Assembly: GCA_043785105.1 (NCBI GenBank)
Contig: JAYVXO010000072.1
Coordinates: forward strand, 33,306-97,305
DNA: 64,000 nt
DNA from: Fimbriiglobus sp043785105
Lineage (GTDB): Bacteria; Planctomycetota; Planctomycetia; Gemmatales; Gemmataceae
Direction of reading: 5' to 3'
This document shows positions 62,226 to 64,000 of this stretch, piece after piece; positions within the stretch are counted from its first letter, which is position 1; every line of letters begins with the position of its first letter. Position numbers and translations under genes: made by a program. Under the pieces are notes generated by a model. It ran no database searches, had not been told where the DNA came from, and was given only the letters and a program-made list of their open reading frames with translations.

Positions 62226-62390
62226 ATGCAGACAGTCAAGTACGTTCACTGGCAGGAAGAGGACGCCTGGCTCGGCTACCTGCAGGACTACCCGGACTAT
62301 TGGACCCAAGGGGAGACCCTTGACGACTTGATCGAACACCTCCGGGATTTGTACGCCGACTTCACACTTCTTGAATGCGGCTTTAGCTAG
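62226..62390 (+). CDS. Orphan HicB-like antitoxin domain protein
   Basis: This is a 54-residue protein with the HicB partial RNase-H-like fold: VKYVHWQEEDAWLGYLQDYPDYWTQGETLDDLIEHLRDLYADF. A strong ribosome site (GGAGGGG, 5 bases before ATG 62226) decides the start over the longer frame from 62172. There is no C-terminal DNA-binding part and no HicA toxin gene on either side, where such a partner (about 60-80 codons) would normally be found. Confidence 0.75.
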   Translation: MQTVKYVHWQEEDAWLGYLQDYPDYWTQGETLDDLIEHLRDLYADFTLLECGFS

Positions 62391-62469
62391 AGCATATTCG
62401 TTCTCATTCTGGCGGCTTTTGTTAGCCCGACGCGCGAGCGAGGGGCCGACCAAACCCCTCGCTCGCGCG

Positions 62470-62837
62470 TTTTGAAGTTGCGCTTTCGGACTACCCTGAA
62501 AGGGTTCAATCAAATAGCCCAGGGTCGCGGCGCTTCGCCGCGCACCCTGGGTCGGACCGGAAACGGGTCTTACCCCGAAGGGGTTACATCTGCGCCACGA
62601 GGAACGATGGAACCCCTGCGGGGTACGGCCGGGGTGGTGTCGAGAACCCAGGGTGCGCGACGAAACGCCGCGACCCTGGGCTATTCCATTCAACCCCTTC
62701 GGGGTAGTCCGATGGGTATCTGCGGTAACCCAAGTAACGCAGCGTGAGCGAACTCAATACCGATCCGACCGATCAGAGTCTCCCGATGTTACGAAGCCAC
62801 AAACAATCTGAGTCTTGCAGATAGCGCAACTTCAAAA
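62470..62837. mobile_element. 368-bp non-autonomous MITE-like element with 15-bp TIRs and 8-bp target duplication
   Basis: Perfect terminal inverted repeats TTTTGAAGTTGCGCT / AGCGCAACTTCAAAA bound the element. The flanking sequence CTCGCGCG is present at both ends (62462-62469 and 62838-62845) as a target-site duplication. The interior has no transposase; 62487-62711 forms one long imperfect hairpin of the CCCAGGG family. It would need a transposase supplied from elsewhere in the genome. Confidence 0.85.
62487..62711. repeat. Long imperfect hairpin inside the mobile element
   Basis: The outer 46-bp arms (CGGACTACCC…GCCCAGGGTCGCGGCG and its complement) differ at only a few positions. Inner arms continue with GCGCACCCTGGGT and TACCCCG-AGGGGTT. 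It is related to the palindrome at 58096-58286. Confidence 0.75.
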
Positions 62838-62905
62838 CTCGCGCGTCGGGCTAACCCTGAACAACATTGAAACCGAAAGTGCTCCAATAAGTTTGGCGGC
62901 TTATT

Positions 62906-63919
62906 TCACAACAATGGTACCAAGTTGCTCACGAACTGGCGAGTGCAGTTTTCCCAGGTGTACGTGCGGCCTTCGGCGATGCACGCTTCGCGGTTTCCGG
63001 TTTGAAGTGCCGTCGTGATCGCAACTGCCAAGTCGCCGTGCAGGGCGCCGAGTTCGGGGCGGGTGATAATGTCGATGGGTCCGGTGACCGGGTACGCGGC
63101 CACGGGCACGCCGCACGCCAGCGCTTCGATCATGACTAGGCCGAACGTGTCGGTTTTACTGGGGAACACGAACAGATCGGCGGTTGCATACACTTCACCC
63201 AGGGCTTCGCCTTGGCGATAACCCAGGAACTTCACATCGGGGTAACGACGTTCCAAGTCCGTGCGGATCGGGCCGTCACCAACGATCACTTTCGTGCCGG
63301 GTGCCTTCACCTTCAAAAAGTCTTCGATGCCTTTCTCGGCGGAAACACGACCCACGTAAAGCATGATCGGTTGCAGGAAGGGTGCGTCAGTATGAGGGCG
63401 AGGACGGAACACGGACAGATCGACGCCACGCGACCAACGACGCATCGGCACCGTAAACCCGCGTCCTGTTAACTCCGTCTCCAGGCTGGGCGTGGCGACC
63501 ATCATCGTGCCGGCGCGGTTGTGAAACTTGCGCAGGACGTGGTACCCCCACGATTCGGGTATGCGGGCTAGCTTGTGCAGGTACTCCGGAAAGCGGGTGT
63601 GGTAGGACGTGGAAAAGTTCCACCCCCGGTGCCGACAATACTGACGAACCAACTGGCCGAGCGGCCCTTCCGTAGAGATGTGGACGTGGTCCGGTGCGAA
63701 CCGCCGAATGCGATCGTACACCACGCCGGGGCGCGGGAAACAGAGGCGAATCTCAGGGTAAAACGGCACCGGGAGTTGCCAGAACGGCGATGGTTCCAGG
63801 ACTTCGACGGTGTGCCCGAGTTCCCGCAACACCCGCGTCGTGGTGTCCAGGGTACGCACCACGCCGTTGACAAGCGGGTGCCAAGCGTCGGTGGCGATTA
63901 AGATTTTTCGGGGCGTCAT
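62906..63919 (-). CDS. Glycosyltransferase family 4 enzyme
   Basis: This 337-residue GT-B enzyme starts from ATG 63919. N-terminal Rossmann half: ILIATDAWHPLVNGVVRTL, HTVEVLEPSPF, VHISTEGPLG and SYHTRFPEYL. C-terminal donor half: MLYVGRVSAEKGIEDFL, VIVGDGP, VKFLGYRQG, and FVFPSKTDTFGLVMIEALACGVPVAA (the E-x7-E type motif). It resembles bacterial mannosyl-/glucosyltransferases acting on lipids (MgtA/MtfB/SqdX-like). Membrane lipid or envelope glycan is a plausible acceptor, but it cannot be told from sequence alone. The longer frame to 63988 is not conserved. Confidence 0.9.
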   Translation of the reverse strand: MTPRKILIATDAWHPLVNGVVRTLDTTTRVLRELGHTVEVLEPSPFWQLPVPFYPEIRLCFPRPGVVYDRIRRFAPDHVHISTEGPLGQLVRQYCRHRGWNFSTSYHTRFPEYLHKLARIPESWGYHVLRKFHNRAGTMMVATPSLETELTGRGFTVPMRRWSRGVDLSVFRPRPHTDAPFLQPIMLYVGRVSAEKGIEDFLKVKAPGTKVIVGDGPIRTDLERRYPDVKFLGYRQGEALGEVYATADLFVFPSKTDTFGLVMIEALACGVPVAAYPVTGPIDIITRPELGALHGDLAVAITTALQTGNREACIAEGRTYTWENCTRQFVSNLVPLL

Positions 63920-64000
63920 ACCGGACGTTATACGGCTCACGGTTGGAACTGAGTTCCGGCCTCGACGTGCCGTGGGGTTGACCCCCACGGGTTGCGTAAC

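Larger units (their letters stand above)
62421..62855. repeat. REP-like palindrome split by an insertion
   Basis: The left arm and loop are at 62421-62469 and the end of the right arm at 62846-62855. Removing 62470-62845 restores a perfect 25-bp-arm palindrome (GTTAGCCCGACGCGCGAGCG…). Its relative at 26123-26185 is uninterrupted and in the opposite loop orientation. Confidence 0.85.

Noticed and set aside
62472..62747. 91-codon plus-strand ORF inside the 368-bp element
   Set aside because: It consists of translated palindrome arms and does not look like a transposase or any protein.
1..64000. tRNA, rRNA, CRISPR arrays, riboswitches and prophage genes
   Set aside because: No tRNA T-arm-like motifs in plausible context, no regularly spaced direct repeats, no conserved riboswitch cores and no phage structural genes were seen by eye. 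A covariance-model search would be needed to exclude small RNAs.

Overview
The window looks like chromosomal DNA of a planctomycete, most likely of the Gemmata lineage. It is GC-rich with long genes on both strands. It carries families that are typical of that phylum: a DUF1592-type cytochrome protein paired with a DUF1552 protein, a DUF1080 protein, a DUF1559 pseudopilin, an ECF sigma factor joined to an anti-sigma/Ser-Thr kinase, PEP-CTERM/exosortase genes, and giant secreted proteins with an N-terminal LE-x-R motif. No rRNA, tRNA, CRISPR array, phage or intact transposase was found. All statements come from reading the sequence; family names are from recognition and no database was searched.

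Layout. 1-6.2 kb: end of a GldG-like gene, an eight-repeat DUF4340 membrane protein, a small membrane protein and a PEP-CTERM surface protein. 6.5-11.4 kb: a very large hybrid histidine kinase with eight PAS-like modules. 11.4-17.4 kb: a DUF4385 protein, small membrane and secreted proteins, and a decaying block holding a relic of a formylglycine-generating-enzyme domain, a frameshifted lipoprotein and an ECF sigma factor whose partner kinase is broken into three pieces. 17.7-27.5 kb: a giant beta-helix/FG-GAP surface protein, a DUF1080 hydrolase, and the DUF1592-DUF1552 pair.

27.6-32.4 kb: a minus-strand exopolysaccharide/exosortase operon (exosortase, Wzz-like chain-length protein, EpsI-like protein, sugar transferase). 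It could sort the PEP-CTERM protein near 5.5 kb. 32.6-40.1 kb: a SulP anion transporter and an intact beta-carbonic anhydrase. Between them lies a tightly overlapping ABC-HlyD-TolC export operon, and a carbonic anhydrase relic lies beside the SulP gene. 40.3-53 kb: mostly housekeeping and signalling genes (DUF2294, ftsY, ymdB-like phosphoesterase, FHA-GAF histidine kinase, rny, a giant glycosidase-like surface protein, pyk). 53-54 kb: an AbrB-Doc toxin-antitoxin module. 54-64 kb: cysE, a sugar nucleotidyltransferase, the DUF1559 pseudopilin, lipoproteins, an Rrf2 regulator divergent from a protoglobin with a promoter and operator-like palindrome between them, an esterase, an aspartyl-hydroxylase-like protein, an orphan HicB-like protein and a glycosyltransferase.

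The least explained material is intergenic. Several families of long palindromes recur through the window. The clearest event is a 368-bp non-coding element with perfect 15-bp terminal inverted repeats and an 8-bp target duplication. It is inserted into one arm of a REP-like palindrome at 62.4-62.9 kb, and an uninterrupted relative of that palindrome sits at 26.1 kb.
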